Source: Aradus depressus | Lineage: Eukaryota > Arthropoda > Insecta > Hemiptera > Aradidae | Direction: 5' to 3' | Length of the DNA stretch: 64,000 nt | Assembly: GCA_963662175.1 (NCBI GenBank) | Contig: OY759223.1 | Location: forward strand, 20,561,460-20,625,459 | Shown: positions 1 to 11,570 of the stretch, piece by piece | Position numbering within the stretch: position 1 is the stretch's first letter | Layout of the letters: each line of letters opens with the position of its first letter | The notes under the pieces: generated by a model | The model's input: the letters and a program-made list of their open reading frames with translations, nothing else | Database searches by the model: none | Told to the model about the DNA's origin: nothing | Position numbers and translations under genes: made by a program

Positions 1-400
1 ATATAAAATTATCGACTCGAAAAAAACTACATCTACCCTCAACGTTCTCTCTGGACTTATGGTATACAGTTTTTCGGAAAAGCAAAAACTCTGAAAAATT
101 CAATTTTTTCAAACCAATCGAACATCATAACCATCAACACTTATATCAATGATTCTACATCAAAACTTTATTTGTACATCATTCCGGTGGTTCGTAAAAT
201 TTTAAATTCAAATCTACTCCGTAATACCATCTTGTTCACAGACAGACATTTTATTTTTCATTTTTGGAATCAGGGTATCGGAAAACATGAAACTTCGGGG
301 GAAACTCAACTTCGAATTTCTGAGACATGATAAAAAACTTTTATATAACTTTTATAATACTTATTTCACTTTATAGGACGTTTCACCAACTAACTTTTTT

Positions 401-692
401 GAATTCAAGATCGTGGGTTCGAAACCCGACCGAGGCCCATAGTTTATTTCATCTGGGAGGTAAAATAAACTTAAGCACGCCGTCCTTCGGATGGGACGTT
501 AAGCGATGGTCCCGAGCCTGTACAATGTCAGGTACTCGTTAAAGACCCCTACCCAAGGTGAATAAAAATTTAGGGTAGGCAAAATTTAGGACTTCCACAG
601 AGTCGGGCTCATGACAAAAGAGCGCTCTGGTAGTAGGCGATATGACTTCGTAGTTAAAGCCCGGGCATGAGTCAAAAAAACTTAACCTAATC
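401..692 (+). mobile_element. tRNA-derived SINE (family S), 5' truncated
   Basis: The copy begins inside the tRNA-like head, just before the B-box-like GGTTCGAAACCC, and runs through the shared body (GGGAGGTAAAATAAACTTAAG, GTCAGGTACTCGTTAAAGAC, AAAGCCCGGGCATGAGTC) to a tail ending AACTTAACCTAAT. The A-box half is missing. The body matches more complete copies at 14694, 32439, 35107, 47275 and 51589 in this window. Confidence 0.8.
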
Positions 693-1860
693 TCACCAAC
701 TAACCTTCAAAACAGTAATGTATAACAGGTTTTAGTGTACTAGAAATCGAAGGCAGTATCGACCGTTGAGATAATGCATAATATATTGTGTATCTTCGAA
801 CATTAGCAAAACAAGGTTGGCTCGCTCAACAAACAAACTCTGTTCTTCGAATTGTTTACGAAGGGAGAGGTAAACCACCTTCCGGCATCTCCTTGTTTAT
901 CAACTTGACTATTGTTGTTGTTTTTTCATAATGTATTTAACTTAATTAAACTATATTAGAAACTAGCTGCAGTACTTAGCGTTGCCTGGATGAATATACC
1001 AATATGTTAATATATGATACCAAGGCTTTTGAGATTCTTGACGCTGTAATTTTCAGTGATTTAATGAAGTTTGTGTGTGTGAGACATGTTATTCAGATCC
1101 AAAAATGGATATGATGTAATAAATGTTAAGACTTTTGAAATCTTACATTCCCCCTCCTTAACATTGTGAACTTAAGAATACAATTTGAGGGTTCGTTCAA
1201 TTTCTTATGTATTTATACGATTGTTATTAACTTACCCCAAACGCTTATTGTTCTTCTGATGGTCCTAGTTGGTTGACCAGAACGTTGGTTAATCGGAACA
1301 AGGGATATGAGGGGAGATGTTAAAAAAAAGTGTGATTTTGCGTTACGCTTTTGTATCAATAATTTGAAAATCTGCTTCTATGAAATTTCACGATATTCTA
1401 TTTTGAATTTTCTTCAAAATTTCATGATTTCCAGGGCCTCTAAATTTGAAAGTAAAATTCTGTCTTATTATAGTTCTCGATAGAATGAATTTATTAATTC
1501 GAAATTTTATGTGTGAAATGTCTACTAATTTTCAGCCCGAATCGGCGAAAAGGAGGAATGGAATAACTCAATAAATACTGATAGACACGAAATTTCATGT
1601 GAAGATTGAGAAGTCCCTGGGTAAGACATCTACTGATTTTCAACCAATCTTTCAATTAATTCGTACTGTGGAATTACATTGTCTTGATTTCCCGACGAGA
1701 CATTTTCTTTTAATGTTCTGTCAATTAAATTAATTTTTGTTTTCTGGACCCTATTAGTAATATAATAAATATCAAATTGAATTATCTTAATATTTTATTT
1801 GAAGTATTTCATCTCATCAAGTTGAATTTATTATATTATTTAATTATAATGGTTATTGTT
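693..1860. other. no gene seen
   Basis: AT-rich sequence with no ORF or recognisable repeat that I can name. Short pieces around 1370-1670 vaguely recall family R (for example AATTTCATGTGAAGATT next to a purine-rich stretch) but are too diverged to claim. Confidence 0.4.
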
Positions 1861-1885
1861 ATATAAATAATTTTGTTTTTTAGAA

Positions 1886-1914
1886 TTGATAATGACTAGA
1901 GTGTCGAAACGTCT
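1886..1914 (+). other. decayed hammerhead-like motif
   Basis: The order is TTGATAA (expected CTGATGA), T, GAC, a six-base loop, GTC, GAAA, CG, T, C. The GAC/GTC stem is complementary and GAAACGT closes the signature seen elsewhere in the window, but the first box has two substitutions. It is probably a fossil of a repeat carrying the motif. Confidence 0.3.
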
Positions 1915-2159
1915 GAAATGAAATAAAGAAAATATTGTGTAAAATATAAATACCTTGATTGCCTCAATTACCAATATTGAAGTATTTCATCTCTTTCATT
2001 AGAGGAACTTATTCGGACAAATGGAGAGAAATGTGACTGGCTGGAATAAAATTTGGGATTGGAATCCGACGGGATTGTAGGCAATGGAAACAGGATGTGG
2101 AAGGAATAGAAAGGAGGAATGTATTGTAATTAAGTTACTGTGAGGGCGGGAAGGGTGGT

Positions 2160-2180
2160 GGGGGGGGGGGGGGGGGGGGG
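2160..2180. repeat. poly-G run
   Basis: A run of about 21 G in otherwise AT-rich DNA. Its exact length is likely unreliable in sequencing and assembly. Confidence 0.9.
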
Positions 2181-2240
2181 AAGGGTTGAGGGAAGTTAGG
2201 GGTGGTAGGATTGGCAGCACTGTTAGCCCGGGCCCCCCTC

Positions 2241-2369
2241 AGTGTGTCCTCAGCAGTCGTTGGAGTTTGTTCTTCCTGTTCGTCTGACTGGGGTTGGTCC
2301 CTTTTTCATCTCTTCTTGTATTGTTCCCCTCTCCCATGTGAGCCAATACTAGTCTCTGGTCGTCATTAG
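2241..2369 (+). promoter_or_regulatory. candidate TSS and non-coding first exon
   Basis: A locally GC- and pyrimidine-rich stretch begins with an arthropod initiator-like TCAGTG at 2239-2244 and ends at a consensus-like donor, TTAG|GTAAGA, after 2369. It has no useful ORF. It could be the 5' non-coding exon of a downstream + strand gene such as rdgB, whose coding start is 32 kb away, or of another transcript. This is inference only; there is no transcript evidence and the match could be chance. Confidence 0.25.
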
Positions 2370-2812
2370 GTAAGACTCCTTACAATATTACTTCCTATAT
2401 ATTTTTTACCTTGTATACAAATCGAACCAGCCTGTGGTAAACCCGCCCCCACCTTTCAACCACCTGTCCGAACTGTCTTCAAAATAAAGGGTATTAATAC
2501 TGTGAATCATGTCCTTAAATTAATTTTTATTCATGTCTTTCAATTTTTTATTTTAATTTTTTTTTACAGTTTGTCAATATTGACATAAGTTACGTAAGAT
2601 ATGACAATTTTCATTCATCCCCCCTCTGATTTCCATTATTTTCTGCCTATAAACCATTATTTTATGTTGTTGTCAATTGAAGATGTAAATCGTCTGAGAG
2701 TATTGCCTTGTAATGTGGATATAGGCTAATTAACATACATTTATACTATTATATATTTTGAAACAAAAAAATTGAGACATTGTTTGCGATAAACAAATCC
2801 CATATTTTTGAA

Positions 2813-3365
2813 ACTTTTTTTTTTTTTTTTTTTGTCTTTTATTTATAAAGGTGCAACTGTTGCTAGGGTGCAACAACCAGCATCTATGTTGGTAGGTATG
2901 GATATGTTGGCGTGAATGGCATGTGAGAGGAAGGCCACCCAGTGGTAGGTCCTCGGGACGAAAATTTATATTAATTATTAGGACAAGGGAAAAAAAAAAA
3001 AATAAATAAATATAAATAATAATAAAAAAAAAAAAAAAAAAAAGGAATTGAAAGACAATTTTGATGGAATGGGTAAGAGAGATGATAAAAGTGAAGGAAA
3101 ATAATGTAAAAAATATTAAGAACGAATAGGAATTAAGGTGGCAGTAAGTTTTCTAAAGAAACGTATGTAGGTAGTTTGTATTGTGTCGGGTACTGTGTGT
3201 ATCATAATATCGTTATGAAGTGTTCTGTTGTTTATGTATGGGGGGGCACTGTGTTGTCAGTCTGAGGGTTTTTGACTGAAATGCCTGAATTCGTTTGATG
3301 TTGGATGTTTTTGCTGAACCGTATATCTGTGATCCGTATGTCCATAATGGTCTAAGTAAGTAAGT
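2813..3365 (-). pseudogene. Jockey-like LINE 3' end
   Basis: On the minus strand about 3240-3365 translates to the conserved reverse-transcriptase C-terminus of Jockey-type LINEs (LRPLWTYGSQIYGSAK, then SNIKRIQAFQSKTLR) before a stop. A 3' untranslated stretch follows and ends in a poly(A), seen as the T run near 2813-2834. The 5' part is absent, as usual for 5'-truncated LINE insertions. A-rich tracts at 2990-3042 lie inside the 3' part. Confidence 0.75.
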
Positions 3366-3599
3366 ATAACAGTTCCGTTTTTGTGTCATGTATTTTTGAA
3401 ACTAAAAAAGAAATTGTTTCTCACCATTGTTACTTTAATGATTGTCAATTTTATTATAATTGGTATATTTTTTTTAAACATTGGTTAACTATGTAGAGTA
3501 TTTCTACCAGCACTTGCAGTAACATTTATAATTTGTGTACTAATCTGTACCCACTTTTCAAGGATACTTCTGCATTGTGTTCTAGTATTTAGTTTCCCA

Positions 3600-4170
3600 G
3601 CTGTATGAAGTATAGGGGAAGTTATGTAATCGATCAGAAATTCGATGTTGAGTTTTCAACGGAATTTCGTGTTTTTTCAACTCTTCTCAGAATGACTGTA
3701 TGTATTGACACAAAATTTTAATTTTAGTATAAAACACAAAACTCTAATAACTGCCAATGTAATTAATTTTTGACACGAATTTTCAAATGTGAACACAAAA
3801 CCTGATTAGGAAGACACGTATTAATTTTCCGCGGAATCGGCCGAAGAGAAAGGGGAAGGATCAGAGGAGGGTCCAAACTCAAAAACCCCAATAACTGCCG
3901 ATGTAATAAATATATTTACAAGAAAATTTAAAAACCCGTAAGGACGACACCTATTAATTTTGCGCGAAATCGGCTAAAGGAGAGAGGGAAGGGACGACTC
4001 AAAACCCTATTAACTGCCGATGTAATGAATTTATCGACAAGAAATTCAATATGAGGATCTAGTCAACTGCTAATTTAAACGGTCAAAGGCTATTAAAGGA
4101 AGAGCGGAAACTTAATTTATTAATTCGTTCTGAAGAAGTACATTGCCGATGTAAACATATATTCACATTA
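3600..4170 (+). repeat. dispersed repeat family R, copy 1
   Basis: It starts with TGTATGAAGTATAGGGGAAG and contains the signature AACTGCCGATGTAATGAATTT with GAATCGGCC-like and purine-rich blocks, repeated about every 110-120 bp. It ends with a GAAGTACATTGCCGATG terminus. There is no coding capacity. At least nine further copies or fragments lie in this window on both strands. Confidence 0.7.
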
Positions 4171-4199
4171 TCTGCTATGGTTGTTAGACTATAGGAGTT

Positions 4200-4580
4200 T
4201 TAACGACGACATTTCGGGCCTTTCTTACGTCCCTTCCTCAGGTCATAATGTGCAAAATATAGAAAAGAAAGAAAAAATAAATAAAAAATAGCAAGCGAAA
4301 TAAAGTAATTTAATGTATAAATAATAAAAAAAGTAATGATATTAGTAATGACAATTTGAAACAAAGTGTAGATTGGACAGACCATAGGAGGATATCTGTG
4401 GATGGTTCCTCTAGAAAAGGAACTCTGCCAAGAAATAAAAATGAAAGCTATTTGTCAAATGTTTTATGTTTATGAAACACGATTTATATCGCTTATTTTA
4501 TTACTTTTGAAGGAGGAGTAAAAAAATTCCTTTTCCGAATGAAGGTTTTTTCTAATATAAACATTTTTAGTTGAAGTTTA
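4200..4580. other. no gene seen between R copies
   Basis: AT-rich sequence. The open frames here are low-complexity hydrophobic translations of A/T runs and I see no supported feature. Confidence 0.4.
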
Positions 4581-4584
4581 AGTT

Positions 4585-5115
4585 TACTTGCTCAGCTATG
4601 TTATCGGTCAGAAATTCGATGCCGAGTTTTCAATAAAATTTTATTTTTTCGACCTTCGAATTCCAAAAATGAAAAAAAAAACATTTTGTCTGATATTATG
4701 CAACATTTTTAACACGATAAATCCCGATAGAATTAATGTATCAACATGAAGTTTTATATGCGAATCCGGAACCCTCTAACGACGACACATATTGATTTTC
4801 AGCCAAATTTACAAAGTGGGATTAAGGAAGCAGGCGGCTTTGGGTCAAAACCCTTTGAGGACGTAACCTGTCAAATATCAGCGATATCGGCCGAGGGAAA
4901 AGGTGGGTACAGGGAAGGGGGCTCATTTCAAAAACCCTAATAACTGCCGATGTAATGAATTTATCGACACAAAATTTAGTATGAGGATTAAAGAGCCCCT
5001 TTGTAAATTAACTATTGAATATTAGCACAAAAGGTCAACTCGTTTGGAGAGGATGCGAAAAAATAATTGATTAATTCGTTGGGGGGAAGTACAGTACCGG
5101 TGATTCACCTTTTTA
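4585..5115 (+). repeat. dispersed repeat family R, copy 2
   Basis: It carries the same order of blocks as copy 1: CGGTCAGAAATTCGATG, then AGTTTTCAATAAAATTT, an A run, CGATAAATCCCGATAGAAT, two internal subrepeats and the terminus GAAGTACAGTACCGGTGATT. It is non-coding. Confidence 0.7.
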
Positions 5116-5491
5116 AAATTGTTTCTAGTGTGTTCAAGAATTGGGGAAGGGCATAAAAAAAATCTTGATTTTTCAAAAGGTTTGAGTGAATAAATAATAA
5201 ATAAATTCACAAGGAATACTGAATGTATCCATTATATTCTTCAATTTCCATATCCTAATACAAACCAGGTTAAGATGGAAGGAAGAGGTCTCATATTATG
5301 TAAACATATATTCGAGGCAGCATTTGTTGTGATTCCTTTGGAAACTTAATATTGGGTTTCATCCCCTCGCATTTAGTATTTTTTTTATACGGTAGGAAAT
5401 GAGGAAAATAATATTGTTACTTTTATTAAAAAATTGCCTCCAATAGAATTTTTTAATAAAAGTAACAATATAATTGCATTAAATAATTATA

Positions 5492-6117
5492 TCAGTGAAC
5501 ACGTTCTTCATCCATTAGGCCACAAATATCATTGCAGAATGTCATTACGTTGTCATTTTCAAAATAGGGAAGAAAAATGCGTTTCCTATGTCTAAACTCA
5601 GTAATTTTCGTGTCTAGTTGCAATAGATTTCATTCTTGCAATCTCGAACCTAATACTTCTGCTTTTTGTTTACTTAGACCTAAATCACGAACTAAGTCGT
5701 TCAGATATGCTTGGGTCAAGAAACGCGGAGTCGAAGAGCTTGCGGACTGGTATGATGGGTCATCCTTTTCAGTAGATGTCAATTCTTCACTCACACTTTC
5801 TGCACTATCTGTTTCACTGTCTTCTTTTGTTGGTCTTTTAGGTATCGGAAGAGTTTCGGAGTGTGGGGTTGGTCTGATGGCAGAAGGCAAATTGGGGTAC
5901 ACTAACTGTACCTTTCCACCAGTTTATCATAGCAATTTGCGCAACAAATATGTGATGCCCAGTCCTTATGCTGATATCCTAGTCCTATTCCAAAATAATG
6001 CTTGTAGGCCTTCTTGACATTGGGTGAAATCTTCTTCCTATACCTAGCAAACGTGAACTCTCCGCAGACGTAGCAGAAGTTGTCAGGAGTATTTTTGCAG
6101 GTTCTGCTATTAGGCAT
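5492..6117 (-). pseudogene. degenerate copy of a CxxC-type repetitive insect ORF
   Basis: The N-terminal piece (6117 down to about 5902) starts MPNSRTCKNTPDNFCYVCG and continues with ISPNVKKAYKHYFGIGLG and WASHICCANCYDKL. The following piece (about 5902-5630) has a YPNLPSAIRPTPHSETLPIP segment, an acidic Ser/Glu stretch and LNDLVRDLGLSKQKAEVLGS. Beyond an in-frame TGA (where W is expected) homology seems to continue as NLLQLDTKITEFRHRKRIF to a stop near 5492. From memory this layout resembles a very high-copy uncharacterised ORF family in hemipterans. The middle segment is missing and the frame changes, so this copy is dead. Function unknown. Confidence 0.6.
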
Positions 6118-6819
6118 TTTCTAGAAGAGATACATAAACATTTGAAATTACTGCTATGAGTTGAATTGTGCATATAAAAAACATTACTTAATGTAAACAA
6201 ACATTACTCACTTCATCTAACAAAAATGCCAGGTTAAACTTAGGATTTCTCTCTCTCTCTATGTTAGAATCTGACTTCTAGTTTACGTCTATGGTCAAAG
6301 AGATTTCAATATAAAAGAAATATAGAAAGATTTATATATTTTATATACTACAGGTGTCAGAATAATATACTGTAGTTAAACATAAATATATATAAATGTA
6401 GTATGTATATTTATATACTCACATGATATGGAAGGTCTCTACCGTCTACTGCTAGTTTAAAGACGCTATAAAATTCAATTTTAAATAGTTTAACAATAAC
6501 TTGCTTAAAAAATAACATAAATCTATTTGCAACGGGATGTCAACTCTTGAATATGAAAACAAATGAAAGACAAAATTCATTGTTGCCAACTGTTGTTATC
6601 TTTATCCCAGAATTAAAAATTTCAGTTCAATTAGACAAATATTCTCGTATAGTTAAAAAATTGTGCCTGATAGCTAATTTTAGATTTCAGATTTGTATTT
6701 CCCACATGAAAGTCCTTTAGAAAAAAGTATTTTCATATAAGAAAATTTACCCTTGTCGAACAGTGTTATCAATAGTTGCCTTTCATTATTGTATATTATT
6801 ATTACATTTTTTGTCGATA

Positions 6820-6950
6820 CTTTCATTACATCGGCAGTTATTACAGTTTTTGTGTTAAGCCCCCCCCCCTTGTTATAGGGTTGTGGATACACATATAAAA
6901 TTTCGTGTCGATATATTCATTGTATCGGGAGTTATTTTGTCCACTGACAT

Positions 6951-6981
<31 letters not shown>

Positions 6982-7050
6982 CATATTTGGACTCAAAAGG
7001 TGGGAAAAAAAGGAATTCCGTTGAAAATTCAAATTCGTAAAGCTGGGGAA
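6820..7050 (-). repeat. family R fragment, minus orientation
   Basis: It reads ACATCGGCAGTTATTACAG, a C run, GGATACACATATAAAATTTC and TATTCATTGTATCGGGAG, then a T run (about 6955-6980) and GGGAAAAAAAGGAATTCCG. This is family R in reverse orientation. Confidence 0.65.
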
Positions 7051-7059
7051 GTGAAATAT

Positions 7060-7265
7060 CCTTTTTGTCTTTGTGTCTGTTCAGACGATAACTCCTGACA
7101 GAAAGAATGTATGGACACAGCATTTTATGTATGCGTTCAGAACCCCATAAAGATGACACCTATTTTTTTTTAACCTAATCGATAAATTGGCTTCAGAGAG
7201 AGAGCGAAAACTTAATTGATTCATTCATGTTGGGGAAGTACATTGCTGGTGATTTGCCGACCAAT
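7060..7265 (+). repeat. family R 3' fragment
   Basis: It contains CGATAACTCCTGACAGAA, AACCCCATAAAGATGACACC and the terminus GGGGAAGTACATTGCTGGTG, so the orientation is plus. It abuts a minus-orientation copy, giving an inverted pair. Confidence 0.6.
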
Positions 7266-7853
7266 TTTTTTCGTTTTACTCGCAACTTTTTTTTTTTTTT
7301 TATTTCTATTTATTTTGAGACCTAATTTCTTTTGAATTTATGGAAAGGCTGACCTTTGAGTACGCTTTGATCTTGATGCCTCTTTTGAACTTCAATTTTT
7401 CTTTGACGCAAATCGTTGTTTAATGTTAATAATTCTGTTCTATTTCAAACAACACGAAAGTCAACTTTTGATTTATTTAAACCCTCCTGAAAAAGACTTC
7501 TTTCTTGGTAGTTTCATACATTTTTAACATGCTCACTACTAATGTATGAATCAGTGGTGTGAAAATTGTAAGCAGACTTCCCTCTCAAGGTTATACACCT
7601 ATGTAATACATTCTTTACATATGTAGATACAGTAGAGCATCGATTATCCGAAACAATTGGGGACTGGGGATGTTCGGATAACTGATTTTTTTTGGATAAC
7701 CGATCATTTGCGAAAAAAATTTTTCCAGTGTCTTAGGAGCAATATGAAACAAAGAAACAGTCATATTAAACACGAAACTGCATATATTTGATATCATACG
7801 TTGTGGTAAATAAAAAATGTTAATTTAAAATAAAAATAAATAATAATAAAATT

Positions 7854-8190
7854 AATTGTAGGAATATTGAGGGTCAGTCAAAGATGGAAAAAAAACACTA
7901 TTCAAATGCCAACGTTTCGATATATTTTATATCATCATCAGGGCCTACAAACATGGGGGGGAAATCAAGATTAGAAAAAAAAAATTTTTTGTTGATAAAC
8001 ATTACTGAACGTTAAAAATACATTATAACAAGTTAAAAATTGAAACTGACTTACTATGAATTTTTATTCTAATCTTGATTTCCCCCCCATGTTTGTAGGC
8101 CCTGATGATGATACAAAATATATCGAAACGTTGGCATTTGAATAGTGTTTTTTTTTCATCTTTGACTGACCCTCAATATTCCTACAATTA
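7854..8190. mobile_element. palindromic repeat with hammerhead-like motif in each arm
   Basis: The arms at 7854-7976 and 8067-8190 are near-perfect reverse complements separated by about 90 bp. Each arm, read toward its outer end, has GGCC, CTGATGA, T, GATA, an A/T loop, TATC, GAAA, CGTT and GGC. GATA/TATC pair as stem II and GCC/GGC can pair as a 3-bp stem I. The element ends in AATATTCCTACAATTA. A related diverged fragment lies at 33563-33825. It may be a non-autonomous element of the Penelope-like or retrozyme type, but that assignment is inference. Confidence 0.6.
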
Positions 8191-8399
8191 GAATCTATAG
8201 TCGCTAATCAACATCTAAATAAAATTAATAATAATTAAATAAATAATTCTTTTTATATATACAATTTTTTTATATAATTATTTTTAATACATACTATTGT
8301 ATATTGATGGTAAAGGCGGTATAAAATTTTTTATACATCACAACTTCTTACAAATACATCCTTTACATAAAGTAGTATATTTTGTTTTGCTTCAGAGCT

Positions 8400-8780
8400 G
8401 AGACTCGTTTTTTTGCCGCTAATTCTCGCACACGTTTTAAAGACAGCAATTGGACAGCATGACATTCTTCTTGTTCTAACCGCTTCATAGCTGTCTCAAG
8501 GCAGTGAAACGCTTCCTCACTGCATGGTCCTTTTTCAGCAAGGTCGTCGTAATAAAATCAGCGCTACCCCGTAGTTTCTTGTTCTGTTCATTTCAAGAGC
8601 TTTTGTACAAATCAAAGGACCACTTATTGGTTGTCCTTGGCTACGTACATGCATGAGCCATGTGTAAACTGCAGTCTCTATATCCTGGTTTTCTGTCATT
8701 TTCATTGTTTTTCTGTGCAAGCTTCTTCACTGTCAAGTACTTTCGCAAATTTTGTAATGGCATCATTGTTCTTTTTAATG
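8400..8780 (-). pseudogene. remnant pogo/Tigger transposase (HTH and C-terminus)
   Basis: On the minus strand, 8720-8535 reads as a CENP-B/Tc5-type helix-turn-helix segment (ETAVYTWLMHVRSQGQPISG, then PLICTKALEMN). Downstream, 8550-8380 reads with frame changes as the characteristic C-terminus (EEAFHCLETAMK, QEECHAVQLLSLKRVRELAA, KKRVSALKQNKI). The DDE catalytic core between them is absent, so this is an internally deleted, inactive gene belonging to the element spanning 7630-8807. Confidence 0.65.
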
Positions 8781-8819
8781 TCCGATATTATAATCGATGC
8801 TCTACTTTATTAGTTAAAT

Positions 8820-9085
8820 TTTTTATATATGTATCCAGAACCCCAAAAGGACGATTCCTTTCAATTTTTAGCCAAATCAACGAAAGGGAAGTGGGGGTCA
8901 GAGGAGGCTCAACTCAAAAATCCTAGTAACTGCTAATGTATCAACACTAAACTTAATATAATGATTCGGAAGTCAATAGTAAGACACTTATTGATTTTCA
9001 ACCAAAAATTGATTTTCAAAAATTAATAATTTACAAAAATTGAATTGAGGTAGAGCAAACACTTAGTTGATTAATTACCTCTGCT
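8820..9085 (+). repeat. family R fragment
   Basis: It contains GTATCCAGAACCCCAAAAGG, TTTTTAGCCAAATCAACGAA, a G-rich block and AACTGCTAATGTATCAACAC, typical family R subrepeats in plus orientation, ending near a GATTAATTACCT segment. Confidence 0.6.
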
Positions 9086-9089
9086 TAAG

Positions 9090-10107
9090 GAATGATAACT
9101 CCTTTTGAAAGTTCCGAAAATATTATTTATCTACTTTATTTTTTGAAAAACGTTCAAAAATAGTGTAATTTATGAGAAAATATTTCATATATTTTCTCCT
9201 TTCTCCATCTCGATATGATGCAGTTATGTTATTAATTTTTCGATTTTTTTTTTCATGATTACGTACTTTTATAGGAAAATAAGATTCTAAGAACCTATGG
9301 CCTTTGATCGTCACGAAATTTGAGACCATATATTGAACTATAAGCTTCTTGGGATATTTTGTCCAGATACACATAAGATGGTAGATGGAGAGTCAACAGA
9401 CCTCTGACATTTGTATTATCAGTTATCGATTCTTGATTTTAACTCTCGATAATCAAGTTCTTGTAGATTCACTCACACAACCATTTTACTCTTAGCAATA
9501 CTTTCGTCCCTATTTGATCATATAAGAATCCACTGGAAATAAGGTTCAGCCTATATTAAAACAATTTGTAATTTATTATTCATTTTTTTCAAAAGTAGAA
9601 AATGATTTTGGCTTGAAATAAATTATTTATAAATGAATAAAGTAAATAATAATTTATTTCAGTGAACACTTATACCTTTAGTAATAAGAAAGTATTGGAA
9701 TCGTGCAAAAATCCTAGATCGAGTTTTCTACGAAATTTGAGGTTTCAAGATCCACTGAACACGTTTTGAATATTTTCGCGATGATGTACCTGTGATTGGA
9801 ACTTTATGAGTGTTTTAACTCAAGAACGATTGTAGCAAAGAACTAATTTGAACTTAGATTTGATTAAATTTTGGCAGAAAATGTTAATCTTGACGTCTTG
9901 AATCCCATTTTTTTTAGATGTTTGCTTGATACGCAACAACGGTTAAGAGTCCTATTGAAAACTTCTCACCAAAAATGTTCCTTATTAATTTTCCAATGGC
10001 CTGAGTGTCCTCAGATTTGTTAAGATGGGACCAATATGAACATTTATGTATGATAAATACAGACAAATTTATGTATGATATATTTCGAAATAATGTTTAA
10101 ATTGGAA
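9090..10107. other. no gene seen
   Basis: AT-rich DNA. The small open frames around 9123-9374 are not recognisable and look like chance. I see no splice-flanked coding segment. Confidence 0.4.
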
Positions 10108-10345
10108 CACATCTTCCCCAAAGACGGCTTAAGCGACAATGGCCCAGAGACCTCCTTAGCAGCAGCAGTGACAGTGATTGGTTACAAATGAGAGGAAGTC
10201 AGTGACTAGGGAGTGTCACCCCTGGGTGATTTTTCCCCTCTACATTTGGACATTGCCATTATCTCTATATTAGCATATTTGCTTGTTGTATTTATTTGTA
10301 TACAGTTGTAAATATCTGTTTGTAAATTAAAAAAAAAAAAAAAAA
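10108..10345 (+). mobile_element. Jockey-like LINE 3' end with poly(A)
   Basis: It starts in the last codons of the LINE ORF2 (CCAAAGACGGCTTAAGCG, matching the QRRLKRQRP end at 43312-43341). It then follows the same 3' UTR as the copy at 43140-43540 (GTGACAGTGATTGG, GTGTCACCCCTGGGTGATTT, TTGTATACAGTTGTAAATA) and ends in an A run at about 10329-10345. Confidence 0.75.
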
Positions 10346-10544
10346 TTTGGAACACATACATAAAAAGTTTGTTTATTTAATTATTTTATAGATAGGAAAA
10401 TCTTCTGACTTTTATTGTATGTATTAATATTCTCATGTTGTTAATTACACAATCATTATTTCATGCTTATTACGTATAAATTAGTTTTTCTTGTTAGAAT
10501 AAACATAAAATTTTATCGTCGAAAACAAGAATACAAAATTTAAT

Positions 10545-11085
10545 TTATTTATTTTGTGTCGATATTCATTACATGGCAGTAATTATGATACATATATTTC
10601 AGTCGAGCCCCCTCTTCTGATCCCCGTCTTCCCTTCAACCAATTTAGCAGAAAATTAGTTGGTGCCATCTTTTCGGGGTTTTGACATTACTTTCTGCAGT
10701 TATTGGGATTTTTGAGTTAAGCCCCCTCTGATCCCCCCTCCCCTTTGACTGATTTCGCTGGAAAATGGGTTTGAATTTACGTATAAAATATCGTGTCAAT
10801 ACATTCATTACCATGGCAGTTATTAGATTTTTTGTGTTAAGCTTCCGCCCTAAACTTCTCTTACCCTTTGGCCGATTTGGCTGAAAATCAATAGGTGTCG
10901 TCCCTAAAGGGTTCTAGATACATACATAAAATTTCGTGTCGATACATTCATGTTCCACAGACAGACAGATTTTTTTTTTTTCATTTTTGGAATTAGACGG
11001 TCGAAAAAACATGAAATTTCGTTGAATACTCCGCATCGAATTTTTCACCGATTCCTTTATGCTTTGTTTAGCTGAGGAAGTAAAT
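10545..11085 (-). repeat. family R, near-complete minus copy
   Basis: On the + strand it reads GTGTCGATATTCATTACATG, three successive subrepeats with CCCCTCTGATCCCC-like pyrimidine blocks, GTCGATACATTCATGTTCC, a T run, CGGTCGAAAAAACATGAAAT and TTTAGCTGAGGAAGTAAATA. It is one of the best copies for seeing the tandem internal structure. Confidence 0.7.
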
Positions 11086-11329
11086 AAAAGACTTGTTTTA
11101 TTTATTATAAGTCAGACAGTTTAAGAAAGAGCAGATGAACGGGATCAGTGGGAAGAAAATAGTGTTGGTTGTTGGTGTGGTTATGGGTTTGTTTAAACCT
11201 GAAATACATTGGCTATCCCATCCCGGTCGGAGCAACACTGACCTGACCTCGAACACTTCTCACTTGAACTAGCAGGGCAAGACAAGGACGGCATGCTAAG
11301 GGTTTTTAACCTCCCAAATAAAAAGCGGG

Positions 11330-11435
11330 GAGGAACTCATGTCCGGGTCTTAACTACGTGGTCATATCGCCTACTACCAAAATCACTCTGGTGGACATGA
11401 GCTCGACTCTACTATGGGAGTCATATATATTCATG
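11330..11435 (-). mobile_element. SINE family S fragment
   Basis: It contains ACTCATGTCCGGGTCTTAAC, TCATATCGCCTACTACCA and TCTGGTGGACATGAGCTCGA, the reversed 3' part of family S. A further rearranged S-like scrap (GACGGCATGCTAAG, CCTCCCAAATAAA) lies immediately left at 11286-11322. Confidence 0.6.
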
Positions 11436-11449
11436 GACGGCCAAAAATG

Positions 11450-11570
11450 CCACCACGTTAACTGAATACATTTCTAAAGCTCTTGAAACATTAAACAAAT
11501 GGCGGTTAATCAATGAGTTAATGTTAAATGCGTCGAAAACAACCATTATAAATTTCAAAACGGCGTTCTA
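11450..11570 (+). pseudogene. LINE reverse-transcriptase fragment
   Basis: It translates as YISKALETLNKWRLINEL then MLNASKTTIINFKT, the region after the catalytic aspartates in Jockey/I-type reverse transcriptases (W..LN.SKT). There are no start or stop landmarks; it is a short orphan piece. Confidence 0.55.

Larger units (their letters stand above)
7630..8807 (-). mobile_element. Tigger/pogo-like DNA transposon, internally deleted
   Basis: The left end CAGTAGAGCATCGATTAT at 7630 is mirrored at the right end by ATAATCGATGCTCTACTT ending at 8807, with TA on both outsides (7628-7629 and 8808-8809), as expected for the Tc1/mariner-pogo superfamily. The inside retains minus-strand transposase scraps (8400-8780). 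A palindromic repeat (7854-8190) is nested inside it. Confidence 0.7.
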
